64,000 bases of DNA from a virus: positions 1 through 64,000 of IMG/VR virus record IMGVR_UViG_3300009008_000008. The stretch is one strand, 5' to 3'. The notes under the pieces are model-generated. The model ran no database searches, was not told the DNA's origin, and saw only the letters and a program-made list of their open reading frames with translations. How positions within the stretch are numbered: the first letter of the stretch is position 1; each line of letters opens with the position of its first letter. Positions 15,066 through 24,039 of the stretch are shown here, one piece after another. Position numbers and translations under genes: made by a program.

Positions 15066-15523
15066 AGACAACGACGAAGGTACAACATTTGGTAGTAGTA
15101 CCCTACCGATTTAAGGACGAAGCCCTTGAATTCCTCGTCTGTATTGAGGACCATCCAGTGTGCGAGGTAGAACCTCTCTGTGCTATCCTCAAGGAGTTGG
15201 AACCCTCAGATTCTTGTACCCGCGAGGTAGCCCTGTCCACGTTTGACACGATGGGCTATGACTTCCCGATCGAGGCCATGATTCCTCTTGGTAAATGTTG
15301 GTTGTCCAAAACAGAAACAACCATCTGCCATTTATACACGGTTAACCTGACCGACAAAACCCCAGTTTCAAAAGGGGACTGTAAATGGATATCAGAAAAG
15401 TCGGTCGTGGCATCGCCCGACCCTTTGGTACACATTACAATCAATAAATTGCGGAACCTACCACCAGGAGTAAAAGGAGATGATTCGCTGGTTGAAGAAG
15501 ACGGTCAGGAGCCGATTATCTGA
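15062..15523 (+). CDS. NUDIX-like domain protein with degenerate box
   Basis: The start is set at 15062 by ATGA overlap with the upstream gene. The fold order (HLVVVPYRF strand, a central REVALSTFDTMGYDFP helix, then a CHLYTVNL strand) recalls a NUDIX hydrolase, and the central helix sits where the Nudix box should be. The box has lost its GX5E beginning and the EEXG glutamates, so hydrolysis is doubtful. It may bind rather than cut a nucleotide. Confidence 0.45.
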   Translation: MKTTTKVQHLVVVPYRFKDEALEFLVCIEDHPVCEVEPLCAILKELEPSDSCTREVALSTFDTMGYDFPIEAMIPLGKCWLSKTETTICHLYTVNLTDKTPVSKGDCKWISEKSVVASPDPLVHITINKLRNLPPGVKGDDSLVEEDGQEPII

Positions 15524-15818
15524 CCGACGACCCAAGGTGATTGAAGACTGGTGTCAACAATTTGGCATCGCATTAGTGACCCAATACCACATGCCCTTTC
15601 ATTGTGGTCAACTGGCACAATTAGCCTACTCCTCAATACCAAACAAGAGCTGCAGTAGCCTAGTGTGCTCGAACTGTGGTCTGCAATTAACGCAGGTCGA
15701 GAACAACCTGTGGATGTTGAAACACCGACCTACTGTTAAGAAAGTGCGTCCAAACCCTGACCAGGAAGAATTACACCAGATGGCTATGGCATACTTCCCC
15801 TATGAAGAACAATATTGA
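15480..15818 (+). CDS. small zinc-knuckle protein, 112 aa
   Basis: AAAAGGAG is directly upstream of the ATG. The N-terminus is basic; CSSLVCSNCG gives a cysteine cluster near residue 62. It overlaps the NUDIX-like gene by 44 bp. The function is unknown. Confidence 0.6.
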   Translation: MIRWLKKTVRSRLSDRRPKVIEDWCQQFGIALVTQYHMPFHCGQLAQLAYSSIPNKSCSSLVCSNCGLQLTQVENNLWMLKHRPTVKKVRPNPDQEELHQMAMAYFPYEEQY

Positions 15819-15836
15819 CCATTAGGAGCCGATTTA

Positions 15837-17987
15837 ATGGATTACCAACCCGCATCTCAAGATACCATTGAGAAGAAATACCTGCTTCGAGACCACCAGA
15901 ACCGACCAGTAGAAGACATACCAGGCCTTCACTTCAGGGTAGCCAAGGCATTGGCGGGCCAAGAGACAGAAGACAAGAAAGACTACTGGGAAGAACGGTT
16001 TCTCTGGGCTCTTGAAAACGGTGCAGTTCCCGGTGGAAGGATTATTGCCAACGCAGGCGCCCAAGACTACAAACCAGCTACGTCCCTCATCAATTGCACG
16101 ATGAGTGGGACTATCCTGGATGATATGGATTCTATTCTATCATTGGTCCGTGAAGCGGGATTAACCCTCAAGGCTGGGTGTGGAATCGGATACGACTGGA
16201 GTTGCTTGCGACCATCAGGGGCCTTTGTCGGAGGGGCAGGCGCCTACACCAGCGGGCCCATATCTTTCATGCACATTTATGACAGTATGTGCCGCACTAT
16301 CAGCTCTGCAGGGGACCGCCGAGGAGCCCAGATGGCGACCATGGATATCCGGCACCCCGACATTGAAGCCTACATCCGTGCCAAGCGGGAGCCTGGTGTC
16401 CTAACACAGTTTAACCTGTCTGTGTTGTTTACACAGGACTTCATGCAGGCAGTTGAAGAAGACAAAGACTGGAACCTGATTTTTCCTGTTCATTCTGGAG
16501 AATGGTGGGACCAAGAATACTTAGGTACTTGTGCCGTTGACAGAGATCCCCCACCCCCTATCGAATACGACTGGGTATGGGCACACTGGCCGGGCACGGA
16601 AGACCATCCCCATAAAAACCGGAATGGTGGGGGGACCGTCCCATGTAAGATTTACCGAATGATTAGGGCCCGTGACCTATGGCAAACGGTCATGCAGTCT
16701 GCCTATGACTTTGCAGAGCCAGGATTTATGCTGGTTGACAGACTGAACGACCAGAACAACCTGTGGTGGTTGGAAGAAATCCGTGGAACCAACCCATGTG
16801 GAGAACAACCCTTGCCGCCGTATGGTGCCTGCCTGTTGGGATCCATCCTCTTGACAATGTTTGTAGACAACCCATTCACTGACAAAGCTACGTTTAACTT
16901 TGAAGGGTTCAAGGAGGTAGTACGGGTATTCACTCGTATGTTGGACAACGTGGTGGACATCTCTGGGCTCCCGTTGGAGAAACAGCGAGAAGAAATTCTC
17001 GCCAAACGTAGGCATGGTATGGGGTTTATGGGTCTGGGTTCTGCTTTAGCTATGATGGGTGTTCCTTACGGATCGGAAAAAGCCCAGGCTTTCACCGAGG
17101 AGGTTGCCAAGACAATGGCAATCACTGGGTGGGAAGTAGGGGTAGAGCTGGCGAAAGAGAAGGGCGTGGCCCCTGTGCTGGACCAGGAATATGAAATCAC
17201 TGCCGAAATACGTCATCGGCTGAAAGATTACCTAGGTGGGGATTTACGAATAGGGGACAAAGTAAACGGCTCTCTTTTACTTGCATATGGGTCCCGATAC
17301 CTGGCCCAGTTCCCAAAGGAACTCAGGGCCGCCATTGAAAACCACGGATCTCGGTTTACCCACCACACGTCCATCGCACCAACAGGGACCATCAGTTTAG
17401 GGTTTGGTAACAATTGTTCAAACGGTATCGAGCCAACGTTTGCCCAACGATATGGTCGCAACATCACGCAACCAGATGGGTCCAAGAAGAAGGTGAAGGT
17501 ATACTCAGCAGAGTTGATGGCGTATGCTAAATACATGACACGATCCAGAGGTGACGCGGTTTATGAACCTGATGACCTCCTGGACTACCCCAACGAGGTA
17601 GGAAACAAGCTACCGAAAGGATTCGTTGACACCGCTACCATTACGCCGGAACAACACTTGCGGATGCAGGCAGCAGCCCAAAAGTGGGTGGACTCCAGTA
17701 TATCCAAGACCATCAACGTACCAGAAGACTTTCCGTTCGAGGACTTTAAGGGTGCGTATTTGTTGGCCCACCAACTAGGCCTAAAGGGTTGTACCATGTA
17801 CCGCCCGAACCCAGACCGTGGTGAGGCTATACTGGTGCGTGAAGAGGAGACTCCGGCTATCATTGTGTTTGAGACAGAAGCCGGACCAGTAGAGGTACCA
17901 CGAAACCAGATGATCGACTACCAAGGTGAGCAAGTATTGGCCCAGGAATTGTGGCAACGCCTGCGACAAGAAACCCAAACAACATGA
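15837..17987 (+). CDS. nrdJ: adenosylcobalamin-dependent ribonucleotide reductase, catalytic subunit (NrdJa-like)
   Basis: Class II ribonucleotide reductase makes dNTPs with or without oxygen using coenzyme B12. Three active-site regions are present: the first redox cysteine in LINCTMSG (near residue 87), the thiyl cysteine and glutamate in TNPCGEQPLP (near 319), and the second redox cysteine in LKGCTMYRPNPDRG (near 651). At 716 residues it ends soon after this last block and lacks the C-terminal TSCPD domain and redox tail of full-length NrdJ (about 950 aa). Those parts are encoded at 37440-38060 on the other strand. AGGAG precedes the ATG. No B12 riboswitch is visible upstream. Confidence 0.93.
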   Translation: MDYQPASQDTIEKKYLLRDHQNRPVEDIPGLHFRVAKALAGQETEDKKDYWEERFLWALENGAVPGGRIIANAGAQDYKPATSLINCTMSGTILDDMDSILSLVREAGLTLKAGCGIGYDWSCLRPSGAFVGGAGAYTSGPISFMHIYDSMCRTISSAGDRRGAQMATMDIRHPDIEAYIRAKREPGVLTQFNLSVLFTQDFMQAVEEDKDWNLIFPVHSGEWWDQEYLGTCAVDRDPPPPIEYDWVWAHWPGTEDHPHKNRNGGGTVPCKIYRMIRARDLWQTVMQSAYDFAEPGFMLVDRLNDQNNLWWLEEIRGTNPCGEQPLPPYGACLLGSILLTMFVDNPFTDKATFNFEGFKEVVRVFTRMLDNVVDISGLPLEKQREEILAKRRHGMGFMGLGSALAMMGVPYGSEKAQAFTEEVAKTMAITGWEVGVELAKEKGVAPVLDQEYEITAEIRHRLKDYLGGDLRIGDKVNGSLLLAYGSRYLAQFPKELRAAIENHGSRFTHHTSIAPTGTISLGFGNNCSNGIEPTFAQRYGRNITQPDGSKKKVKVYSAELMAYAKYMTRSRGDAVYEPDDLLDYPNEVGNKLPKGFVDTATITPEQHLRMQAAAQKWVDSSISKTINVPEDFPFEDFKGAYLLAHQLGLKGCTMYRPNPDRGEAILVREEETPAIIVFETEAGPVEVPRNQMIDYQGEQVLAQELWQRLRQETQTT

Positions 17988-18008
17988 CCTGTTTGATAAG
18001 GAAGTAGC

Positions 18009-18233
18009 ATGGTGTCATTTATACAACGGTGTACCCATCGTGAATGTCCTGATGGTAAGGTAGGGGAGCCCGCGTCTTATGTTGTTTGTCAAAGATGTTG
18101 GAGGGGGTCCATTTGCCGTACATGTAAATACGCGGAAGACAGACCATACGTGAATCGTTGTACCACGGCACTAGCTTTGGTACTGTCAGGACTAGGGATT
18201 CACCTTTTAATTACATTGGGTACATCCCTTTAA
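18009..18233 (+). CDS. small zinc-ribbon membrane protein, 74 aa
   Basis: An N-terminal cysteine-rich half (CTHREC, CQRC, CRTC) is followed by one hydrophobic segment (about residues 53-72). A zinc-bound domain anchored to the membrane is likely. AAGGAAG precedes the ATG. Confidence 0.55.
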   Translation: MVSFIQRCTHRECPDGKVGEPASYVVCQRCWRGSICRTCKYAEDRPYVNRCTTALALVLSGLGIHLLITLGTSL

Positions 18234-18252
18234 CGTAACCAAGAGGGCCGAC

Positions 18253-19173
18253 ATGGATAATACAGAACGACCAACCGGTAATTTGGCACAACAAGCGGAG
18301 GGCATGTCTTTCCGCCTCCCAGACCTGATCAACCAACGAGGTCAGATTGTACCGCGTAACAAGAGTGAGGAGGTAGAACTCCAACAGCTCTACAAAGCGT
18401 TCGGTGTAGAACCCCTTGGCAAGAAATACCGCAAACGCCAGGAAGCCATCAACAAAGTCGAGAAGGACATGCCGATCCTGGCCTGTACGATTGTTTCTGT
18501 TGGTCAAGCAATGACCATCAAGGGCATCTGTCGGTTGGTAAACAAGCAAGACTTATGGCCCCTCTACCAACGGATGAAAACCAACCGTGAGAAGGTACGC
18601 ATCCAACAAGAACAAGAACTGGTGATAAAGCAGCAGCAAGCGGCTTTGGCCAAGCATCGCCAGAAACAAGGTACGACACAGATTCCTGAAGGCATCCCTG
18701 TGAAAGAGGGTGACGGGGTTGTCAGTATTAGTTTGGACCAACCCATCATGCCACAGGCAGACGAGCCCCTCGAGTTTGAGGACCAAGAGGGATTACCAGA
18801 GGAACCGACACCCGAAGAGTTGAAGCAACTTGTAGGAGAAACCTTGGGTATGAATCCTGACGAGGTTGTTCTACCGATAGAGCCTGAAGGTATTGCGGAG
18901 GAAGATCCAGGTGAGGTAGTTGAGTTCGCCGACAAGATGGGCACCCAAGACACCATAGAGATAGAGATGGATGGTAATGACGTGTCTGGCCAGGAATTCG
19001 GTCAGGATGTTCCACCTGTGTCGTTGGAGACTCCTGTAGATCCAGAACCTCTTAAAAAGGTGACGGTCGAAGAGGTGGCACCCGCCGTAACCATCACACG
19101 ACCTGGCGAAGAGGCCAAACAATTTCCTGATGCCTCCAGCAACCAAGCTGTTCAGTGGGGTACACCGAAATGA
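18253..19173 (+). CDS. hypothetical protein with acidic C-terminal half, 306 aa
   Basis: Residues 1-115 are basic and helical, with a glutamine-rich coiled segment near 115-140. From about residue 150 the chain is strongly acidic and proline-rich and is probably disordered. No family is recognised. Such acidic tails occur in phage DNA mimics and scaffolds, but that is speculation. AGAGGG precedes the ATG, and the stop overlaps the exonuclease start by ATGA. Confidence 0.65.
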   Translation: MDNTERPTGNLAQQAEGMSFRLPDLINQRGQIVPRNKSEEVELQQLYKAFGVEPLGKKYRKRQEAINKVEKDMPILACTIVSVGQAMTIKGICRLVNKQDLWPLYQRMKTNREKVRIQQEQELVIKQQQAALAKHRQKQGTTQIPEGIPVKEGDGVVSISLDQPIMPQADEPLEFEDQEGLPEEPTPEELKQLVGETLGMNPDEVVLPIEPEGIAEEDPGEVVEFADKMGTQDTIEIEMDGNDVSGQEFGQDVPPVSLETPVDPEPLKKVTVEEVAPAVTITRPGEEAKQFPDASSNQAVQWGTPK

Positions 19174-19935
19174 GTATCCAAATGATGATAGACCTGGAGA
19201 CGTTAGGTTTGGAACCCGGCTCCGTTATCTTGTCCATTGGTGCCGTTGTATTTGATCCCAATGCAGGATGGGTTCCTGATTTACCCCCCTATTCCAGAGG
19301 ATCCCAATTCCATTAACGAAGTCCCTGGCTATTTTTACGCCAACATTGATCCGGAGGACGCCCAACAACAAGGCTTGACAGTGGATGCCGGGACCGTCAA
19401 ATGGTGGATGAGACAATCCAAGGAAGCCAGCTCTTACTTGGAGGTAAACCAACGTCCTCTCCAAGACGTGCTCCATGACCTATACTATTTCTGCCTGAAG
19501 ACAGCCCATGAGGCTCGGGCATCAGCCCCTCAATTCCTGCATAATGGAAAACCTATCGAGGTGCAAGACATAAAATATTTACGGGTATGGGGACATGGGG
19601 CGGACTTTGATCCTGTGCTATTGCAACAGGCCTTCCGTCTGTTTAAGGGTAGCGAGATTTCCCGCCCTTGGGGTCACCGGATGGCCCGTGATACCCGCAC
19701 TGTTTTTGACCAGGTATGGCCCCAACTCGGAGGGCAGTACCCACACAATACCCTACTTCCGGGTACAAACCACCTTCGACATATTGCGTGGGTAGACGCA
19801 TGGCGACAAGCCCATGCAGTGTGTTGTGCTTACCACCAACTAGGGCTGACAAATCAAGAATGCCCCTGTGACCGCCAAGCCGACTGTTTGGACGTAAACG
19901 AGGAATCTCATGGAAACACAAACAACCAAACCTAG
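19170..19935 (+). pseudogene. DnaQ-like 3'-5' exonuclease interrupted by a frameshift at a C6 run
   Basis: From the ATGA-coupled start at 19170 the chain begins MMIDLETLGLEPGSVILSIGA, the exo I motif of the Rv2179c/DexA-like DEDD exonucleases, and stops at 19317. The +1 frame carries the rest: YFYANID, KWWMRQS, VWGHGADFD (exo II) and RDTRTVFDQ near the end, to 19935. The two fit together if one base is removed from the six C residues at 19284-19289, which gives DLPPIPEDP. The joined protein would be about 254 aa. It would trim DNA or RNA from the 3' end. Sequencing error, true mutation and ribosomal frameshifting on CCC are all possible. Confidence 0.8.
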
Positions 19936-20122
19936 ACTACCTTCCCGAAACGACGGTCGGTATTATATTCAGCAATGGGACGCTGGACACGCTGTTATCG
20001 ACAAGGATAGGGGAGAGACAGAACCGGTCCTTATTACCGACAGTTACGAAAGAGCCTGTGATTTCATTGAAGGGCTTTGGGGAGAACAAGATGCAGAGGA
20101 GGAACCGACGGATGGACCTTAA
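19910..20122 (+). CDS. hypothetical protein, 70 aa
   Basis: A small acidic protein with a strand-rich middle (GRYYIQQWDAGHAVID) and an acidic tail. It overlaps the exonuclease end by 26 bp. No family is recognised. Confidence 0.6.
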   Translation: METQTTKPRLPSRNDGRYYIQQWDAGHAVIDKDRGETEPVLITDSYERACDFIEGLWGEQDAEEEPTDGP

Positions 20123-20285
20123 GGAGATGCGCGAATTTTGGCACGCAAAGAACCCTTCCAGACCTTTGCGTGCCCCCAAACCCGAGGATATTCCTCAACC
20201 AAAGAAACCTGATAGAGGGTCGCTCCTGGTCCACAGTCGGCACCTATGTGGATGTGACATGGGCAGACCTTGCGAAACAGTGTGA
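20112..20285 (+). CDS. hypothetical protein, 57 aa
   Basis: I choose the ATG at 20112, which has GAGGAACC upstream and gives a charged helix (LKEMREFWHAK), a proline-rich middle and a CGCDMGRPC end that could bind a metal. Two longer frames in this interval are less likely. Confidence 0.45.
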   Translation: MDLKEMREFWHAKNPSRPLRAPKPEDIPQPKKPDRGSLLVHSRHLCGCDMGRPCETV

Positions 20286-20287
20286 CC

Positions 20288-20629
20288 ATGGCTGAATGTG
20301 TTTTCCCTGATGAAGGCGTAACATTGGTACCGACCCTTGAGGAGTATATTATCCAAGAGGGTTACGTTGATGGTACCTGTTTTCCCAACACGTTTTTCGT
20401 AAACATCCTGTGCTGTGCTCAACACTACATTGCCGACATGGAAGACTGGATGGAAGCTCATACTAATGGGGAGCCTGTGGGTACGAAAGCGTTTGGGGGC
20501 CTCAAGGGAATGTGGGTGACAGGATGGACAGGAAAACAAGCGTCCGGTGATATGAATTTTCGCCGGTATGCCATCCGGTATGCGGGTCCTTCTGGGGACC
20601 CATGGGAGTTCAATTCATTTGTAGTATAA
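20288..20629 (+). CDS. hypothetical protein, 113 aa
   Basis: The ATG at 20288 follows the previous stop closely. The protein is rich in Gly, Trp and aromatic residues and has three cysteines. It looks globular and cytoplasmic. I do not recognise it. Confidence 0.6.
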   Translation: MAECVFPDEGVTLVPTLEEYIIQEGYVDGTCFPNTFFVNILCCAQHYIADMEDWMEAHTNGEPVGTKAFGGLKGMWVTGWTGKQASGDMNFRRYAIRYAGPSGDPWEFNSFVV

Positions 20630-20639
20630 GGGGCCGAGT

Positions 20640-21746
20640 ATGTTTGCAAAGAGAATGGTGGAAAGGGCACAAGAGATTGACAGCCGGGTAATCATAGGTC
20701 TGGATCCAGATCTGTCCAAGATGCCGCCAGAAGTACAAAAAGAAGCCCAAGAAAATGGAGTAGGGCTTTCCTCTGTCATTGGGTCCTATCTTCGGCAGGT
20801 TATTGAAGCCACCCGCCAACACGCGGTGGCGTTCAAGCCTCAAGCTACTTTCTACGAACAATTCCAACGGGATGGTCTGGAGGTCTTGGAATACGTGATC
20901 GAAAGCCTCCGGGAACTTGGTCAGATTGTCATCTTGGACGCCAAGCGGAATGACATTGGCAACACCGCAGCCGCTTATGGAAGAGCTTGGTTAAACTCCC
21001 GGTCAACTCATGGTTTTCCCAACCCTTGGATGGTTGATGCAATTACAGTAGCACCTTACATGGGCAAGGATTCTGTTCTTCCTTTCCTGGACGCCAACAG
21101 GGATGCTGGAGTGTCCCTCCTCTGTCGGACCTCCAACTCTGGGGCCGATGACTTTCAGGACTTTTCTGACAACATGGGTGGGTGTTTATATGAAAGGGTG
21201 GCAGAAAAAGCACATGACTGGGGGAAGGACTATCGACCCCTCCATTGTAAATACTCCAATCTTGGGCTTGTTGTAGGGGCCACCAAAGACATACGAGAGG
21301 TGCGATCGATCCGGCAGTTTAATAAACGGGCTTTGTTCTTGATGCCTGGTATTGGTGTTCAAGGAGGATCGATCGAAACGATCGTAGCTGGGGCAGGACC
21401 TGACTTACTAGGCGCCTATGCGGCAGCGTCACGGTCGGTATTGTATCCAAAGAGAAGGACTAAAGAGGAACAAGCGTTGTGGGACGGAGAGAACTGGCCA
21501 GAGTTTATCCGTCTTCGGTGTGAAGAGGAAGCTCGTCTGTTGAAGGAAGCCATCCAAAAGCGGTTCGCACTTGAAAGGTGGCGGAACAACTTAAAGAGCA
21601 AGGATATCGTGGTACACAACGGGCAACAAGAAGTGCTGGAAGGAGTTTACACCTCTCAGGATACCTTGATGGGCAGGATCCGCAAGTCAGGAGCCAAGGT
21701 CATCAATGTCCCAGTGTCAGAGTTTAATCCAGTTTCACAAGGTTAA
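20640..21746 (+). CDS. pyrF: orotidine 5'-phosphate decarboxylase, type 2
   Basis: PyrF converts OMP to UMP. The catalytic block LDAKRNDIGNTAAAYG (near residue 99) gives the Asp-Lys-Asp charge relay, and VIIGLDPD, VAFKPQATFYE, TVAPYMGKDS and LCRTSNSGADD are the other family blocks of the longer type 2 enzyme. The core ends near residue 310; the last 60 residues (from RWRNNLKSKD) are an extension that reads like a separate small strand-rich domain. AAGGGGCC precedes the ATG. With the PyrE-like protein upstream it covers the last two steps to UMP. Confidence 0.93.
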   Translation: MFAKRMVERAQEIDSRVIIGLDPDLSKMPPEVQKEAQENGVGLSSVIGSYLRQVIEATRQHAVAFKPQATFYEQFQRDGLEVLEYVIESLRELGQIVILDAKRNDIGNTAAAYGRAWLNSRSTHGFPNPWMVDAITVAPYMGKDSVLPFLDANRDAGVSLLCRTSNSGADDFQDFSDNMGGCLYERVAEKAHDWGKDYRPLHCKYSNLGLVVGATKDIREVRSIRQFNKRALFLMPGIGVQGGSIETIVAGAGPDLLGAYAAASRSVLYPKRRTKEEQALWDGENWPEFIRLRCEEEARLLKEAIQKRFALERWRNNLKSKDIVVHNGQQEVLEGVYTSQDTLMGRIRKSGAKVINVPVSEFNPVSQG

Positions 21747-21755
21747 CTGTAAATA
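21747..21755 (+). promoter_or_regulatory. CTGTAAATA motif, candidate phage promoter element
   Basis: CTGTAAATA directly follows the pyrF stop, 44 bp before the next start codon. Identical nonamers lie in two other gene gaps, 49774-49782 and 56269-56277 on the - strand, both directly behind stem-loops. It resembles in form a phage late promoter -10 box (T4 late: TATAAATA). No -35 partner is evident. Confidence 0.4.
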
Positions 21756-21798
21756 AACCCTGAGCGTTCACCCAACTATTACCAGAAGGAGAAGTACT

Positions 21799-22176
21799 AT
21801 GGCCGATGAGCCGAAGACCGAAACACCCCAACCCCCTGCGCCCACAGTAACTGCCCTGCCCGGAGAGAACGGGATCCAGCCGCCAGAGCCGATGGGAGCA
21901 CGCCCACAAGGCCCCACGATTACCATGCCCATCGTCGAGCTGGCGGAAGCCTTGACCACCGCTTATGTTGACGGATTCAACTCAGCCGCGGCAGGCGTTA
22001 CCTTAATCAGCCGGAAGTTCAACCGCGAACAGCATAAGCAAGCCACGATCGTGCGAATTGCCAAAGCGGTCGGCGCCATCAAAGAGCCGGTTAAGGAAGC
22101 CCCTCCAGAGGGCCAGCCTGCCACTGACGCTCCGGCTGAGGCCAATGCCGAGGCAAAACCCCCGCAACAGGAATAA
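21799..22176 (+). CDS. proline/alanine-rich hypothetical protein, 125 aa
   Basis: AAGGAGAAG precedes the ATG. Residues 1-40 and 95-125 are rich in Pro, Ala and Glu and probably disordered; the middle (PIVELAEALTTAYVDGF) is a helical core. GC content and codon use are higher than in neighbouring genes. Its last 86 bp overlap, on the opposite strand, the end of the GGDEF gene, where the two transcription arms meet. Confidence 0.65.
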   Translation: MADEPKTETPQPPAPTVTALPGENGIQPPEPMGARPQGPTITMPIVELAEALTTAYVDGFNSAAAGVTLISRKFNREQHKQATIVRIAKAVGAIKEPVKEAPPEGQPATDAPAEANAEAKPPQQE

Positions 22177-23449
22177 AATCATCTGGGCGTTTCAACTCAC
22201 CTTTATGTTCCCAACGGACAAGGGCTTCGACTGCTTCTACCTTGTTGGCCCCCAGGTTTATTTTAGGTTGGTATACCAGATAAAACTCACCTTTTTCCAG
22301 ACCTTCACGGACGGAGGCTTCTATTTCAACACGACGGCAAGCTTTCTCTTGCATTTCTGGATGATAAAAGTGGAAGGTACCACGTCCAGCATTCTTGGAT
22401 TCATACATTGCACTGTCGGCACTCTTGAGCAGGTCTTCTTGGAGTTCTGCGTCGTCTGGGTAGACTGAGATACCGATTGAACAGGAGATGAAAATGTTCT
22501 GCCCACACAGCTGGAAGGGTAACGTTAACTGTTCCAGAATCTTACGGGCAACCAACTCAACATAACAGGGATGGGTGATACCTGTCAGGATAGTAGTGAA
22601 TTCATCCCCTCCAAGACGGGCTACAGTATCCGACTGCCGCACGCAACTCTTGATACGGATGGCTACCTCCCGCAGCAAGTCATCCCCTGCGTCGTGTCCG
22701 AGAGTGTCATTCACCCACTTGAAACGATCCAGGTCAATAAACATTAACACAACCTGTTCTCTGTGCCTCTTGGCGGCATACATAGACTGTGACAAACGGT
22801 CCAAAAATAGGCTGCGGTTGGGTAACCCTGTCAGTTTGTCCCTCTCTACCTGGAGTTTTAGCTGGTGTTCCAAATACCTCCGTTTGATTAAACACGCGAC
22901 TGTCGAAGCTACCACGCCAAGGAAATCCTGTTCTTCCTTATTCACAGGATGCCCTTCTTCCAGATATAGGTTAAGTACTCCCAAGAGCTTATCAGCATCC
23001 ATGATGGGCACTACATAATGCCCATGAGGAACCATGCCCTCGAATGTAAAGTCATGTTGGTGGTCCACTTTATCGGCGAAGAGGAGGCTCTGTGATTGCA
23101 GTACTCTACCACACAGACAATCCCCTAGTTTTATAACCGCGCATTGTACCTTCTGCTCTTCCAGGAACCCTTGCTGTGCCATCAAGTGTAGGTGACCTGA
23201 CTGTTCGTCTACCAGGAACACTCCTCCTTTTGGCACCAGTTTAAACCAAGGTATGTCCAGGATGATCTTTAAAAACTCTTGTAACTGGGATTTCAAAGGC
23301 ATCTGGTCAAGCGAGGTCAACAACAGACGGTTAAGTACCATCACCGAGTTAAATTTTTGTTGGTTAGAAATATTAGGCTCCTGTTGCATAAACCAAGCGG
23401 CGGATGGTGTCACCCCACAATCTTGTACGGCTGGTTTTTCTGTTAACAT
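22091..23449 (-). CDS. GAF-GGDEF protein with truncated EAL domain (putative diguanylate cyclase)
   Basis: A GAF sensor domain (about residues 45-195) is followed by a full GGDEF domain (200-365). The catalytic LGGDEF is at 279-284, the product-inhibition site RQSD at 271-274, and DKLTGLPNR opens the domain, so synthesis of c-di-GMP with feedback control is expected. An EAL phosphodiesterase domain then begins (VYQPKINLG; EAL at 408-410) but homology ends at FIPVA (about residue 429), after roughly 55 of 240 residues. The remaining 23 residues are antisense reading of the convergent gene. Hydrolysis of c-di-GMP is therefore not expected. There is no membrane segment. Host-derived gene capture is the likely origin. 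Confidence 0.9.
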   Translation of the reverse strand: MLTEKPAVQDCGVTPSAAWFMQQEPNISNQQKFNSVMVLNRLLLTSLDQMPLKSQLQEFLKIILDIPWFKLVPKGGVFLVDEQSGHLHLMAQQGFLEEQKVQCAVIKLGDCLCGRVLQSQSLLFADKVDHQHDFTFEGMVPHGHYVVPIMDADKLLGVLNLYLEEGHPVNKEEQDFLGVVASTVACLIKRRYLEHQLKLQVERDKLTGLPNRSLFLDRLSQSMYAAKRHREQVVLMFIDLDRFKWVNDTLGHDAGDDLLREVAIRIKSCVRQSDTVARLGGDEFTTILTGITHPCYVELVARKILEQLTLPFQLCGQNIFISCSIGISVYPDDAELQEDLLKSADSAMYESKNAGRGTFHFYHPEMQEKACRRVEIEASVREGLEKGEFYLVYQPKINLGANKVEAVEALVRWEHKGELKRPDDFIPVAGVLPRHWPQPERQWQAGPLEGLP

Positions 23450-23848
23450 TCATCTATCACGACCCCCCAACACCTGTTCCTGGCGTAGGAGACGGTCGAG
23501 CCTCCTTTGGTTGTACTTGAGTAATCTGTGGTCATTGTCATTAGCCTCACCTCTCTGTACACGGTCTTCCAAATACTCAATATAACCAGTCACACTCTCA
23601 ATTTTATACGCCAGGAGTTCTCGCTCGACCGCGAGAATACGGGATGCCACACCTGCCTCGATAACCTGACGCTCTTCTGCCAAGGCTTCTTTGGTCACGA
23701 TGTTATTGGCAACCCACCAAACCCCACCTACCAAGGGTATAATCACAGATAAAACAGCACTTACCTTTTGCCAGCCAAACTTCCTGTCCAGTTTCTCACG
23801 CACCTCTTTATCCACCAGCTCTTCCACATCCACATCGTTGTCACCCAC
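23450..23848 (-). CDS. membrane-anchored coiled-coil protein, 132 aa
   Basis: A GTG start with GAGGAGG eight bases upstream is chosen. One transmembrane helix (about residues 28-48) separates a short acidic N-terminus from a long helical part rich in Glu, Arg and Leu (residues 52-125). This layout resembles inner-membrane spanin-type or membrane-tether proteins of phages. It is followed by the GGDEF gene with no gap. Confidence 0.6.
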   Translation of the reverse strand: MGDNDVDVEELVDKEVREKLDRKFGWQKVSAVLSVIIPLVGGVWWVANNIVTKEALAEERQVIEAGVASRILAVERELLAYKIESVTGYIEYLEDRVQRGEANDNDHRLLKYNQRRLDRLLRQEQVLGGRDR

Positions 23849-23898
23849 GGTACTATCCTCCTCTTTACCCCCTAGAAAGGGACATAAATAGCCGGTAT

Positions 23899-24039
23899 TT
23901 AAAATATTCTGGCCGTTAAATCTATGACAGCGACAGACACTCCGAGCACTACGGCCAGAATCAAAAATTGAAAAAGCACTAGGGCCGCATCAACCAAGCG
24001 GTCCCTCCAATTACGCGGTGGGTCCTCCAGGTTTTTCAT
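23899..24039 (-). CDS. small single-pass membrane protein, 46 aa
   Basis: This short frame has a polar N-terminus (KNLEDPPRNWRDR) and one strong hydrophobic helix (residues 17-40). Its ATG lies inside the end of the holin-like gene. It may be part of a lysis group with its neighbours. Confidence 0.55.
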   Translation of the reverse strand: MKNLEDPPRNWRDRLVDAALVLFQFLILAVVLGVSVAVIDLTARIF

